A DNA stretch of 57,058 nucleotides from Caloramator mitchellensis (GCF_001440545.1 NZ_LKHP01000013.1:1-57058), one strand, 5' to 3'; counted from the first letter of the stretch, positions 16,298 through 24,893 are shown. Made by a program: numbers and translations. The notes: a model not told the origin generated them from the letters alone.

Positions 16298-16332
16298 TTT
16301 AAAAACTAAGCTGGTGTTTTTAGCACCAGCTT
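16298..16332 (-). terminator. terminator hairpin in the dnaX leader
   Basis: Perfect 9-bp arms AAGCTGGTG/CACCAGCTT (16308-16316 and 16324-16332) with AGTTTTTAAA next to the dnaX ribosome site. It is the second terminator after the SRP RNA and may act on transcripts reading into dnaX. Confidence 0.8.
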
Positions 16333-16343
16333 GTTGTCGAATA

Positions 16344-16369
16344 TAAAAAAAGACCTGGATTTCCAGATC
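16344..16369 (-). terminator. terminator of the SRP RNA gene
   Basis: Arms GATCTGG and CCAGGTC (one G-T pair) around AAAT, followed by seven T on the minus strand, a few bases after the SRP RNA 3' end. Confidence 0.85.
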
Positions 16370-16374
16370 ATAAA

Positions 16375-16642
16375 GGCCGCGCACCTTGCTTCGATATAAA
16401 CCTACAGGCGTTACCCAGGTAGTTAGCTCCAATCAGGCACCCCTATGGCACACAGAATTTACCGCTTACCGTTGCTTCCTTCCGGACCTGGCGGGGTTCA
16501 CAGCTTTCTGTTGCACAGGACCCAATTATCAACACCACTTGCCAGGGGCAGGCCCCACAGGCAGGTACCTCAGCAAGGAATTCAACCCTGCTACAGCGGA
16601 TTGCAGGTTACAGGGCACCGCTACCTCCCCATCTAGCACGGC
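16375..16642 (-). ncRNA. ffs: signal recognition particle RNA (large Gram-positive type)
   Basis: Scaffold RNA of the signal recognition particle, which with Ffh targets nascent membrane and secreted proteins. The apical loop and Ffh-binding symmetrical bulge are clear on the minus strand: GGTCCGGAAGGAAGCAACGG. About 268 bases with GGGGAGGTAGCGGTGCCCTG near the 5' end, so this is the long form with an Alu domain, as in Bacillus scRNA. Ends are placed to within several bases. It begins within a few bases of the tRNA-Ser CCA end and is followed by two terminators, then dnaX. Confidence 0.95.
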
Positions 16643-16644
16643 CA

Positions 16645-16733
16645 TGGCGGAGAGAGCGGGATTTGAACCCGCGGAACCTTTTGGGTTCACACGATTTCCA
16701 GTCGTGCTCCTTCGGCCTCTCGGACATCTCTCC
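16645..16733 (-). tRNA. tRNA-Ser (anticodon GGA)
   Basis: 89-base class II tRNA. Acceptor arms GGAGAGA/TCTCTCC with discriminator G and encoded CCA; anticodon loop CTGGAAA closed by CACGA/TCGTG; long variable arm. It decodes UCC and UCU. It is transcribed ahead of, and almost contiguous with, the SRP RNA. Confidence 0.97.
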
Positions 16734-16748
16734 ATATGGCACTAATAA

Positions 16749-16777
16749 ATTATACTATAATATCCTGTTTTATTCAA
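16749..16777 (-). promoter_or_regulatory. promoter of tRNA-Ser and SRP RNA
   Basis: Read leftward: TTGAAT (16772-16777), 17-base spacer, TATAAT (16749-16754), ending 15 bases before the tRNA. Confidence 0.75.
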
Positions 16778-16804
16778 CAAGTATTTTCTGCTAATTTTAT
16801 TTGG

Positions 16805-17638
16805 TTAACCGTTTTTTTCTTCATTACCTTCTTCTTTTACTTCTTCCTTCACTGCTTCTTCCGACTGCTCTGCATTTATTTCCTTAACTATACTCTCTCT
16901 TGCAGTATTATATAGCTCTTTTTCATCCTTGCAATCTCCTGGAAAATTAGCAATCCCAAAATACCATTTTCCAATAACGCCTTTTCTAATCTTTTCTAAA
17001 ACAACTTCTGCACCTTCCTTTTTAGTAAAAGGAAGAACAAGAGCTATATTCGATTTGCCAAGGTCTAACGCTGTATCTACTTTTCTTAGATACCTTCTTA
17101 TTTCTGAAATTATTTCATGAGCTCTTGGGCCTGATTCGCTCTCCTTACTTCCAACTATCAAAGTAATCTCATAATCGCCACGTTTTGCCCTTTCAATTTC
17201 TTCTCTCAATATTTCCATTAATTTAATGAATTGATTTTCCTCTTTATCGCTGATAAGCCTTTTAACTCTGTTTACAAGGTCATTAGTTGTGAAGGGCTTA
17301 CTCAAATAATCATTTGCACCCTTTTCAATTGCCTTTTTCACAGTTCTGATTGAAATATCAGATGTCAACATCATTACAGGTATTTCTTTGTAATTTGGAT
17401 AACTTCCGCTTTTTTTGAGTATCTCAACAAACGAAATACCATCTTTATAAGGAAGATGTATGTCAGAAATTATTAAGTCATAAGCTGTCGCCCTCTGTTT
17501 AATCATATTCAACGCCTCTTCTGCCGTTGAAACTGTATCTACCGAAAAACCTTCCGCCTCCAGAGCTTCCTTTACCGATATTTGAATCAACCCTGAATCA
17601 TCCAAAACAAGTATATGCCTTTTTCTTGATTCATTCAT
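16805..17638 (-). CDS. response regulator with degenerate GGDEF-like output domain
   Basis: 277 residues. Residues 8-130 are a receiver domain: acidic pair LVLDDSG, phospho-acceptor Asp in LIISDIHLPYKDG, and Lys in YLSKPF. Residues about 150-250 follow the diguanylate-cyclase fold (DYEITLIVGS, LRKVDTALDLGKSNIALVLP) but lack a GG(D/E)EF motif, so c-di-GMP synthesis is unlikely. The tail is Glu/Lys-rich. No histidine kinase is adjacent. It diverges from the Mpv17-like gene. Likely a signalling adaptor whose output is unknown. The GGGGGCC before the ATG supports the start. Confidence 0.8.
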   Translation of the reverse strand: MNESRKRHILVLDDSGLIQISVKEALEAEGFSVDTVSTAEEALNMIKQRATAYDLIISDIHLPYKDGISFVEILKKSGSYPNYKEIPVMMLTSDISIRTVKKAIEKGANDYLSKPFTTNDLVNRVKRLISDKEENQFIKLMEILREEIERAKRGDYEITLIVGSKESESGPRAHEIISEIRRYLRKVDTALDLGKSNIALVLPFTKKEGAEVVLEKIRKGVIGKWYFGIANFPGDCKDEKELYNTARESIVKEINAEQSEEAVKEEVKEEGNEEKNG

Positions 17639-17744
17639 AAGAAATTGGCCCCCTAATATTCAAAATATTAATTAAATTATTACTATATATATGATATAAT
17701 ATAAGAGAATTTGTCGTAAATCAACTATTTTTAGGGGGATTATT

Positions 17745-18395
17745 ATGAGAAAAAAAGATTTACTCTGGTTATTAACATTAGCACTTATAATAGTTTTTTT
17801 AATCCATCCAACAACCCATATTGCCTTCGTTACAGCAACTAAAAATCATCCATATATAATGGGTTTTATTAAAGTTTCAATATTAGCCACAATGGGTGAA
17901 CTTCTCGCAATTAGAATTGCAAATGGAGATTACAAAAAGCCCTATGGCTTGCTTTACAGGTTTATTATTTGGGGCTTTTTAGGTATGGTTTTTGCTCTTG
18001 TTTTTGACCTTTTTGCGTCGGGAGTAACTGCCACCATGAAAAAAGGTCTTTTACCTGGAGGAGATTCAAAATTCTTTTTTGCATTCTTTACAAGCTCATT
18101 AATGAATTTGATATTTGCTCCTACGTTTATGGCGCTTCATAGGATAACTGACACCTATATAGATTTAGGTCAAGGAACTTTTAAAAAAATATTTAAAGTA
18201 AGAATAAATGACGTAGTAAATAAAATAGACTGGAATGGATTCATAGGATTTGTTGTGATGAAAACAATCCCATCCTTCTGGATTCCAGCCCATACTGTAA
18301 CATTTTTATTACCTTCAGAATATAGAGTATTAATGGCATCATTCCTATCAATAGCTCTAGGTGCAATTCTATCCCTTGCAAAAAGAAAAAAGTAA
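17745..18395 (+). CDS. Mpv17/PMP22-like integral membrane protein
   Basis: 216 residues with about four to five membrane segments. The C-terminal part, MKTIPSFWIPAHTVTFLLP then EYRVLMASFLSIALGAILS, follows the pattern of the Mpv17/PMP22 signature (W-x-P-x-x-x-x-x-F-x-x-P-x-x-x-R-V-L). That family is best known from peroxisomal and mitochondrial membranes and is uncommon in bacteria; its role is unclear, with channel activity suggested for some members. The assignment is by eye and distant. ATG has GGGGGG six bases upstream, TATAAT lies at 17695-17700, and a terminator follows. Confidence 0.6.
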   Translation: MRKKDLLWLLTLALIIVFLIHPTTHIAFVTATKNHPYIMGFIKVSILATMGELLAIRIANGDYKKPYGLLYRFIIWGFLGMVFALVFDLFASGVTATMKKGLLPGGDSKFFFAFFTSSLMNLIFAPTFMALHRITDTYIDLGQGTFKKIFKVRINDVVNKIDWNGFIGFVVMKTIPSFWIPAHTVTFLLPSEYRVLMASFLSIALGAILSLAKRKK

Positions 18396-18443
18396 AGTTC
18401 CTGCCTCATGATTTTTAATATATTAACATTTAAAAGTCTTACA

Positions 18444-18479
18444 GGTGTTAAAGGCACTTAACCCTTTAGCACCCTTTTT
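18444..18479 (+). terminator. terminator after the Mpv17-like gene
   Basis: 11-bp stem GGTGTTAAAGG / CCTTTAGCACC (one G-T pair) followed by CTTTTTA, 48 bases after the stop codon. Confidence 0.75.
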
Positions 18480-18480
18480 A

Positions 18481-18507
18481 AATAAAAATATCCAGCCTCA
18501 GCTGGAT
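18481..18507 (-). terminator. terminator of tRNA-Ser(CGA)
   Basis: Arms ATCCAGC/GCTGGAT around a 4-base loop with ATTTTTATT on the minus-strand side, seven bases after the tRNA. Confidence 0.85.
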
Positions 18508-18513
18508 TTATTT

Positions 18514-18604
18514 TGGCGGAGAGAGTGGGATTCGAACCCACGGTGGAGCTAAGCCCCACGCTTGATTTCGAGTCAAGTGCCTTAGACCTCTCGACCATCT
18601 CTCC
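18514..18604 (-). tRNA. tRNA-Ser (anticodon CGA)
   Basis: 91-base class II tRNA with acceptor GGAGAGA/TCTCTCC, encoded CCA, anticodon loop CTCGAAA closed by CTTGA/TCAAG, and a long variable arm. It reads UCG. Its own promoter and terminator are visible on either side. Confidence 0.97.
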
Positions 18605-18626
18605 ATGTATTCATTTATCGCTAATA

Positions 18627-18655
18627 AGTATATCATAATTTTTCTTGAATTGCAA
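18627..18655 (-). promoter_or_regulatory. promoter of tRNA-Ser(CGA)
   Basis: Read leftward: TTGCAA (18650-18655), 17-base spacer, TATACT (18627-18632), 22 bases before the tRNA. Confidence 0.65.
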
Positions 18656-18665
18656 TTGAGTAAAT

Positions 18666-19115
18666 CTACGTTCTTTTTCTTCTAAAAAAATACTGCATCA
18701 GAACTCTACACTCATCTTCCAAAATACCACCTATAACTTCAATTCTATGATTTAGTCTCTCATCATTTGCTATATTATAAATACTTCCACAAGCACCGCT
18801 TCTATAGTCTTTTGCCCCAAAAACTAATGTTTTGATTCGTGCATTTACAAGGGCCCCTGCACACATTGGGCAAGGTTCTAATGTCACATACATGGTGCAG
18901 TCTAAAAGGCGCCAACCGCCAAGACTTCTACAAGCCTCGTCAATTGCTATGATTTCAGCATGTGCCAAAGCATTTTTTAATGTCTCTCTTGCGTTATGTC
19001 CCTTTGCTATTATTTTATTATCCTTAACAATAACTGCACCGACTGGAACTTCGTCAAGTAAAAATGACTTTTTTGCTTCTTCTATAGCAATCTTCATAAA
19101 ATACTCATGACTCAT
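18666..19115 (-). CDS. tadA: tRNA-specific adenosine deaminase
   Basis: Deaminates A34 to inosine in tRNA-Arg(ACG); essential in most bacteria. 149 residues from the ATG at 19113-19115, which has GGAGG six bases upstream. The zinc deaminase motifs are complete: HAEIIAIDEA with the catalytic Glu, and PCPMCAGA with both Cys ligands. The gene lies in a tRNA neighbourhood, which is common. Confidence 0.95.
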   Translation of the reverse strand: MSHEYFMKIAIEEAKKSFLLDEVPVGAVIVKDNKIIAKGHNARETLKNALAHAEIIAIDEACRSLGGWRLLDCTMYVTLEPCPMCAGALVNARIKTLVFGAKDYRSGACGSIYNIANDERLNHRIEVIGGILEDECRVLMQYFFRRKRT

Positions 19116-19173
19116 AATATCCTCCAAAATATAATCAAGGGATGTTTCCATCCCTTAGCCTAACTTAAAGATA

Positions 19174-19203
19174 TTAAAAAAGTCAGTGCAAAAACACTGA
19201 CTT
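19174..19203 (-). terminator. terminator of tRNA-Arg
   Basis: Perfect 9-bp arms AAGTCAGTG/CACTGACTT around a 6-base loop, followed on the minus strand by TTTTTTAATA; 15 bases after the tRNA. Confidence 0.9.
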
Positions 19204-19218
19204 AGATTCTAAATTCAT

Positions 19219-19295
<77 letters not shown>

Positions 19296-19311
19296 ACACT
19301 TCACACATTTA

Positions 19312-19339
19312 ATTATAAATATTTATAAGCATTTGTCAA
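19312..19339 (-). promoter_or_regulatory. promoter of tRNA-Arg
   Basis: Read leftward: TTGACA (19334-19339), 16-base spacer, TATAAT (19312-19317). Confidence 0.75.
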
Positions 19340-19384
19340 TCGTATTATTTTCTAATTATTACATTTTTTATATTTATACACAAA

Positions 19385-19406
19385 CAAGAGGGGTTACCCC
19401 CTCTTG
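19385..19406 (-). terminator. terminator overlapping the spo0E-like stop codon
   Basis: 9-bp arms CAAGAGGGG/CCCCTCTTG with the TAA stop codon of the preceding gene in the loop; the minus-strand tail is TTTGTGTATAAAT. Confidence 0.7.
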
Positions 19407-19555
19407 CCCTTTAGCAATAATTCATATAACACAATAAGCTTGTCTAACTTTTGGCTAATCCTCACCACTTCATCATCTACTAAAAAATTTTTTTCTTCAA
19501 GTTTTTTGTCCATTATTTTTCTAAGGTTCTCTATTTTTTCGCGCAGAATCGTCAT
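19394..19555 (-). CDS. Spo0E-like aspartyl-phosphate phosphatase (53 aa)
   Basis: Small protein of 53 residues, easily missed by length filters. It opens MTILREKIENLRKIMDKKL and contains the family signature RISQKLDKLIVLY (S-Q-x-L-D). Spo0E-type proteins dephosphorylate Spo0A~P and so delay sporulation. Two predicted helices form the usual hairpin. AGAGGTGG lies seven bases before the ATG at 19553-19555. The stop codon is in the loop of its terminator. Function is inferred from the motif; which phosphoprotein it acts on is untested. Confidence 0.85.
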   Translation of the reverse strand: MTILREKIENLRKIMDKKLEEKNFLVDDEVVRISQKLDKLIVLYELLLKGKRG

Positions 19556-19671
19556 GGCGTTCCACCTCTTTTTTTTTAGGGGAAGCCTATGTTGTATATT
19601 AATCTTACCTATATTATAACAATTTTGTTTATAAATTCAATAATATTTATTCGACATTTTATGCATATTTA

Positions 19672-21360
19672 TTATAGTTTGAATACCCCAATCGCTTCCC
19701 CAAGTTCTTCAGTTATATCAAGCAATTTTTTTGAGGAAGCTGATACTCCCTGTGCAGCAGATGATACTTCTTCAATTGAGGCAGCTATTTCTTCCGTCGA
19801 TGCCGATGTTTCTTCCACAACAGCACTCACGGTTTCAACTTTTTCAAGAACTATATCTTTGGCATTGGTTGTATTTTCAATTGACTCATAAGTTTTTTCT
19901 ATCATAGGTGCTATATTTTCAACTGACGCAAGAATGTCCTCAAAGGCATTAGTTGTTTTCTCTACAAATTCAACCTGTTTTTCAACAAACCCATCTACTT
20001 CTTTTGCTGTTCCTATTACTTCCTTTGTTTCGTTATTTATTAAATCAATTAATGCTTTTATTTCATCTGATGAATTTTTCGATTCTTCTGCGAGTTTTCT
20101 AACTTCATCAGCAACTACTGCAAATCCTCTTCCACTTTCACCAGCTCTGGCGGCCTCTATTGCAGCATTCAAGGCAAGCAAGTTCGTCTGTTCTGATATA
20201 CCTTTTATGATATCAGTTATGTTTCTAATTTTACTTACTGTTTCTGAGAGTGATTCAACCTTTTCAACTACTATTTTAAATGCATTTTTAATATCAGCAA
20301 TTGAGTTCACAAGATTTTCAAGTTCTTTTTTGCCTTCTTGTGTCTTGCTAATTGTTGAATCCGTGCTATTTCTTACATTGCTCACCTGTTCATATATGTT
20401 TTCAATATTTTTAGTCAGGTCTTCAATCAATTTTAATACTTCACTTATCTCATTTGCTTGGTTTGATGCGCCAGATGCAACCTCCTGAGTAGTCGCTGCT
20501 ACTTGCTCTGAAGATGCAGCCATTTGCTCTGAATTTGCCGCAAGTTCTTCAGCAAATTTATCAAGCAAATCAGAATTTGTTTTAACTTTATTTATCATAT
20601 TAGTTAGAGCATCTTTAACCGTCTTAGTAGCTCTAATTATGTCTCCTATTTCATCGCCCTTTGACAAAAGTTTTTGATCAATCTCGAAATTCAATTCCCC
20701 TTTTGCTATATTTTCCAACTTTGATTTAGAAATCATCAAAGGTTTTATAACAAATAACCTTGTAAAGAAAAATAGAATCAATCCCGCAATCAACAAAATG
20801 CCTATAGTCATTAATATAATTGCCTTCATAACGCCATTAATATCTTTATCGATTACACTTTTTTCAACGCCAACTACAAACATACCTATATTATTGCCAG
20901 CTGCATTTTTAATTGGCAAGTAGATTGTCTGATATTTTACCCCCATAACTTCAGCCGGCCCTTTGTATTCATTTCCATCAGTTATTACTGTTTTAGTGAC
21001 ATTTTCATTAGCCTTTGTCCCAATTAACCTTTTTCCATCCTTTGTAACAGTTGTAGCAATTCTTGTATCATTCAAGAATATACTGACATGATTTTTAGTT
21101 TTTTCCCTGATCTCATCTACAATTAAGTTATTTTCATTTATTAACGTCTGCCCCTTGTAGAGCTTATCTCCATCAAATGTCCAATCGCCTGGATACTTTT
21201 GATTAAGTATTTCAATGCTTAGGGCAATATTTGAGGATAAAATCTTGTCTGTAAATAGGTCATTAAACTTGGAATAAACTACAAAGTTAACAGATACTGC
21301 AAAGATGATGATGGTAGCAATAAATAGACTGATTATCTTTCCATTAGTCCTCAACTTCAT
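19672..21360 (-). CDS. methyl-accepting chemotaxis protein
   Basis: Membrane chemoreceptor of 562 residues from the ATG at 21358-21360 (GGGGGG upstream); the longer frame has no site. Order: transmembrane helix at about 10-30, an extracytoplasmic single-Cache-type sensor at about 35-180 ([21 protein letters not shown], then [13 protein letters not shown]), second helix at about 185-210, HAMP linker, then the signalling coiled coil with the highly conserved tip [19 protein letters not shown] and [18 protein letters not shown]. It feeds CheA/CheW. The ligand is unknown. Single gene, so a stray receptor rather than part of a che operon. Confidence 0.93.
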   Translation of the reverse strand: MKLRTNGKIISLFIATIIIFAVSVNFVVYSKFNDLFTDKILSSNIALSIEILNQKYPGDWTFDGDKLYKGQTLINENNLIVDEIREKTKNHVSIFLNDTRIATTVTKDGKRLIGTKANENVTKTVITDGNEYKGPAEVMGVKYQTIYLPIKNAAGNNIGMFVVGVEKSVIDKDINGVMKAIILMTIGILLIAGLILFFFTRLFVIKPLMISKSKLENIAKGELNFEIDQKLLSKGDEIGDIIRATKTVKDALTNMINKVKTNSDLLDKFAEELAANSEQMAASSEQVAATTQEVASGASNQANEISEVLKLIEDLTKNIENIYEQVSNVRNSTDSTISKTQEGKKELENLVNSIADIKNAFKIVVEKVESLSETVSKIRNITDIIKGISEQTNLLALNAAIEAARAGESGRGFAVVADEVRKLAEESKNSSDEIKALIDLINNETKEVIGTAKEVDGFVEKQVEFVEKTTNAFEDILASVENIAPMIEKTYESIENTTNAKDIVLEKVETVSAVVEETSASTEEIAASIEEVSSAAQGVSASSKKLLDITEELGEAIGVFKL

Positions 21361-21592
21361 ACAAGGCCCCCCTTTAAAATATTTTTTAATAAAATAAAAA
21401 TTGTTATTAAAATAACTTGCCCTTTTTGTATATTTTATCCACCAATGCAAAATATGTCAATAAACATATTTTCCCATCAAAAAAATACTTTTTTTGTTAA
21501 AAATAAATAACTTTTTTGAATACAATTAATATTTAATAAATTATTTGTGCATTATATAATATAAGTTAGATTAATTAACGGGGGTGCAAATA

Positions 21593-22687
21593 ATGTCACA
21601 AATAAAGAAGATTGGTATTTTAACTGGTGGTGGAGATTGTCCTGGTTTAAATGCGGTAATAAGGGGTGTCGCAAGAACTGCTATATTAAAATATGGATAC
21701 GAAGTTATAGGATACAAATATGGATACAGGGGTTTATACTTAAACGACTTTATGCCTTTAACTCTTGACACTGTAACAGGTCTTATACATAAGGGAGGAA
21801 CAATACTTTATACCTCAAACAAAGATAACCTTTTTGATTACCAGGTAGAAGAAAATGGTCAATTGGTTAAAAAGGATGTTTCTGATGTGGCTATTGATAA
21901 TATGAAAAAGGAAGGTGTTGACGCACTCGTAGTTATAGGTGGGGATGGAACTTTAACCAGTGCAAGAGACTTCTCAAGAAAAGGAGTTAAGGTAATTGGT
22001 GTTCCAAAGACTATAGATAATGACCTTGGAGGAACTGATTATACTTTTGGTTTCAATACTGCGATAGAAGTAGTTACAGAAGCTCTTGATAGATTGCATA
22101 CAACAGCAGAATCACACCACAGAATTATGATACTTGAGGTTATGGGAAGAAACGCAGGTTGGATTGCTCTTCATTCAGGTATTGCAGGCTCTGCCGATGT
22201 TATTTTAATACCTGAAATACCTTTTGATTATGATAAAATTGTAGAGAAGATTGAAGAAAGAAGAAAGCTTGGAAGGCTATTTAGCATCATTGTAGTTGCT
22301 GAAGGTGCAAAGCCAAAGGGTGGCGAAGTTGTCGTAAGCAAAATTGTTAAGGACAGCCCAGACCCAATAAGACTTGGTGGTATTGCCCATAAGCTTGCAA
22401 ATGAGCTTGAACAAAGAATAAAGACCCATGAAATAAGAGCTACAATACTTGGACACGTTCAAAGAGGTGGTTCACCATCAACTTATGATAGAATACTTTC
22501 AACAAGATATGGAGTTAAGGCAGTGGATTTGATTGCAGAAGGAAAGTTTGGCAATATGGTATGCCTAAAAGGTGACGACATATCATATCTGCCTCTTGAA
22601 GATGTTATTGGTCACGAAAAATACGTTGACCCAAACAGCGACCTTGTTCAAGTTGCAAAGAGCGTTGGTATTTCATTTGGAGATTAA
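21593..22687 (+). CDS. pfkA: 6-phosphofructokinase
   Basis: Phosphorylates fructose 6-phosphate in glycolysis. 364 residues from the ATG at 21593-21595, with GGGGGTG six bases upstream; the GTG three codons earlier lies inside that site. Seen: GILTGGGDCPGLNAVIRG, GGDGT and PKTIDND, and LGHVQRGGSPS. Having Gly in GGDGT together with Lys in PKTIDND puts it in the mixed group (often called group III) rather than classic ATP-PFK (GGDGS with PGTIDND) or classic PPi-PFK (GGDD with PKTIDND). ATP is the likelier donor, but that is inference. Single gene ended by a long terminator. Confidence 0.92.
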   Translation: MSQIKKIGILTGGGDCPGLNAVIRGVARTAILKYGYEVIGYKYGYRGLYLNDFMPLTLDTVTGLIHKGGTILYTSNKDNLFDYQVEENGQLVKKDVSDVAIDNMKKEGVDALVVIGGDGTLTSARDFSRKGVKVIGVPKTIDNDLGGTDYTFGFNTAIEVVTEALDRLHTTAESHHRIMILEVMGRNAGWIALHSGIAGSADVILIPEIPFDYDKIVEKIEERRKLGRLFSIIVVAEGAKPKGGEVVVSKIVKDSPDPIRLGGIAHKLANELEQRIKTHEIRATILGHVQRGGSPSTYDRILSTRYGVKAVDLIAEGKFGNMVCLKGDDISYLPLEDVIGHEKYVDPNSDLVQVAKSVGISFGD

Positions 22688-22689
22688 AG

Positions 22690-22726
22690 AACTTAAACTT
22701 AAGTGCCTGGCACTTAAGTTTAAGTT
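22690..22726. terminator. bidirectional terminator between pfkA and the TSUP gene
   Basis: Perfect 18-bp inverted repeat centred on base 22708 (arms end AAGTGCC/GGCACTT), followed by TTTTTCTTTTTT on the plus strand. The genes converge here, so one hairpin serves both. Confidence 0.9.
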
Positions 22727-22734
22727 TTTCTTTT

Positions 22735-23484
22735 TTATTGAAACAAATTATATAGCATTCTTGTTGCAACGAGTAGCGACATCGTAACAAAAATTGGTTT
22801 TATAAACTTTGAACCATTATAAAGCGCAGCCTTTGTTCCAAGTCTTGCTCCTATTATCATAAATATTGCAACAGGAACTGCCGTTTTATAATCGACCATT
22901 CCTTTGTATGCAAAGACTAATAATGAAGCTATATTGCTAAGAAAATTTAAGAATCTTGCGTTACCTCCTGCATTCAGAAAGTTGAACCCATATATATTTA
23001 TAAGTCCAAATATCAAGAAGGAGCCTGTCCCAGGTCCGAAGAAGCCATCATATCCACCTATAAGAAATGCAAATAACATTCCCATAATTATGTTCTTCCT
23101 ATTAAGTCCTTCAAACTTATCTTCTGTCCCTATTGTTTTTGAGAATAAAGTATAAACTCCTACAGCCAATATTAAAACAAGAACCATCCCGTAGAGATAC
23201 TTTTGATTTATCTTCAATACAATATTAACGCCAATTACCGCCCCTAAAAAAGACATAGGCCCTAAAAATTTTAATAGTTTTTTATTTGTCGTCCCTGATG
23301 TTATGTATTTTATTGAACTTGTTAGCGAAGCTGTCGTTGCTGCAAATTTATTCGTCCCAAGAACTATATGGGGCGGAAGTCCATATAGCATAAACGCTGG
23401 AACTGAAATAAGTCCCCCTCCACCCGCAATAGAATCAACAAAAGCGGATATAAAACCTGCCAAACAAAGTAGTAAAAGTTTCAT
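22735..23484 (-). CDS. TSUP (TauE/SafE) family membrane permease
   Basis: 249 residues with about seven to eight membrane segments. The opening AGFISAFVDSIAGGGGLISVP and LGTNKFAATTASLTSS are hallmarks of the sulfite exporter/TauE/SafE family, whose members move sulfite, sulfoacetate and other organic anions. A second half-repeat has GGYDGFFGPGTGSFL. The substrate cannot be told. GGGGTTG precedes the ATG. Single gene. Confidence 0.9.
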   Translation of the reverse strand: MKLLLLCLAGFISAFVDSIAGGGGLISVPAFMLYGLPPHIVLGTNKFAATTASLTSSIKYITSGTTNKKLLKFLGPMSFLGAVIGVNIVLKINQKYLYGMVLVLILAVGVYTLFSKTIGTEDKFEGLNRKNIIMGMLFAFLIGGYDGFFGPGTGSFLIFGLINIYGFNFLNAGGNARFLNFLSNIASLLVFAYKGMVDYKTAVPVAIFMIIGARLGTKAALYNGSKFIKPIFVTMSLLVATRMLYNLFQ

Positions 23485-23617
23485 AGCAACCCCCTATTAT
23501 TTTACTTTTCAAATCCATCCACTAATCATTATAACACCATTTTAAAATCTAAAACAACCAAATTCAATTTTCAATTTTTACCATAATATATTATAATAAC
23601 TACAAGGGGGTGGTATT

Positions 23618-23707
23618 GTGTATTTTGAATCTTCAGGAAGACAAAATACTGCAAAAACAATTGAATTAGCATTATTTGTAAGTCATATGAATTTTAAGGG
23701 GGATTAA
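23618..23707 (+). pseudogene. N-terminal remnant of a pyruvate-kinase C-terminal-like protein
   Basis: A GTG start with AAGGGGGTG six bases upstream opens a 29-codon frame (YFESSGRQNTAKTIELALF...) that stops one base before the next gene. The opening resembles stand-alone pyruvate-kinase alpha/beta domain proteins, which start YFEKPG-x-NT-x-x-T and run to about 180 residues. I infer an internal deletion that removed most of that gene and joined its start to the aldo/keto reductase. The frame's last codons, AAGGGGGAT, now serve as the ribosome site of the next gene, so translation may be coupled. Confidence 0.5.
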
Positions 23708-23708
23708 T

Positions 23709-24836
23709 ATGCAGTATAGAAGATTTGCAAAAGATATGAATGTTTCTGTATTGGGATTTGGAATGATGAGACTGCCTTTTATTGATGATGAAGCAAATAT
23801 TGATGATGAAAAGGCAATCAGAATGGTTAGGTATGCAATAGATAACGGCGTAAATTATATTGATACTGCATACCCATATCATAAGGGTAATAGTGAAAGA
23901 TTTACAGCTAAGGTTTTAAAGGATGGATATAGAGAAAAAGTATATCTTGCTACAAAAATGCCTGTGTGGCTGGTTAATCAAAAGGAAGATTTTGATAAAT
24001 TTCTTAACGAGCAGCTTCGTAATCTTGAAACAGATTACATTGATTGCTACCTTTTGCATGCACTTAACAAAAATTCATGGGAAAAGGTTTATAATCTTGG
24101 AGTGTTAGATTTTCTTACAAGAGTTAAGAAAGAAGGTAAAATAAGAAAAATAGGCTTCTCATTTCATGATGAATTAGATGTATTTAAAAAAATAATCGAT
24201 AGTTTCGATTGGGACTTTTGCCAAATCCAATTTAATTATTTAGATGAAGACGAACAGGCGGGTCTTAAAGGATTAAAATACGCAGCTTCAAAAGGAATTT
24301 CTGTTATTATTATGGAACCTTTAAAAGGTGGAAAACTTTCGAAAAAGCCACCAGAAAAAGTTGAAAAATTATGGGATTCTTATAAAGTCAAAAGAACTCC
24401 TGCTGAATGGGCTCTAAGATATGTATTAAATCATGAGGAGGTTTCTCTGCTTTTAAGTGGAATGAATACTCTTGAACAAGTTGAAGAAAATATTAAAATT
24501 GTTGAGGATGCCCGTCCAAATACCCTTTCTATTGAAGAACTTGACCTTATTAATAAAGTTAAATCGACCTATAAATCATTAAACCAAATTAATTGTACAA
24601 ATTGCAGATATTGTATGCCATGCCCTGCTGAAGTAGATATACCAAGAAATTTTGCTATATATAACAATGTTTTCACTTATGAGGATCTTGAAGGAAGTAA
24701 ACATGCTTACAAAAACATCTTGTCAGAAAAGAATAGGGCAGACAAATGTGTGGAGTGTGGAAAATGTGAATCGGTTTGTCCGCAAAAATTGCCAATAAGA
24801 AAACTCCTAAAAGAAGTTCACAGCACCCTTTCATGA
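23709..24836 (+). CDS. ferredoxin-type aldo/keto reductase
   Basis: 375 residues. The N-terminal 280 are an aldo/keto reductase barrel with catalytic Asp and Tyr in YIDTAYPYHKGNSE and the His in CYLLHALNK; IGFSFHDE is also typical. The C-terminal 90 carry a 4Fe-4S part with CTNCRYCMPCP and CVECGKCESVCPQ, defining the clostridial subfamily of iron-sulfur AKRs. It probably reduces an aldehyde or ketone in the cytoplasm, with the clusters linking to ferredoxin; the substrate is unknown. ATG preceded by AAGGGGG. Confidence 0.9.
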   Translation: MQYRRFAKDMNVSVLGFGMMRLPFIDDEANIDDEKAIRMVRYAIDNGVNYIDTAYPYHKGNSERFTAKVLKDGYREKVYLATKMPVWLVNQKEDFDKFLNEQLRNLETDYIDCYLLHALNKNSWEKVYNLGVLDFLTRVKKEGKIRKIGFSFHDELDVFKKIIDSFDWDFCQIQFNYLDEDEQAGLKGLKYAASKGISVIIMEPLKGGKLSKKPPEKVEKLWDSYKVKRTPAEWALRYVLNHEEVSLLLSGMNTLEQVEENIKIVEDARPNTLSIEELDLINKVKSTYKSLNQINCTNCRYCMPCPAEVDIPRNFAIYNNVFTYEDLEGSKHAYKNILSEKNRADKCVECGKCESVCPQKLPIRKLLKEVHSTLS

Positions 24837-24893
24837 TTAAAACCAAGTTGCTTTCAGTATATTCTGCTACAAAACATAGAGTTTAACAAAAGA

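Noticed and set aside
16386-16745. Plus-strand ORFs of 60-119 codons over the SRP RNA and tRNA-Ser
   Set aside because: They overlap structured RNA genes and owe their openness to GC-rich RNA sequence.
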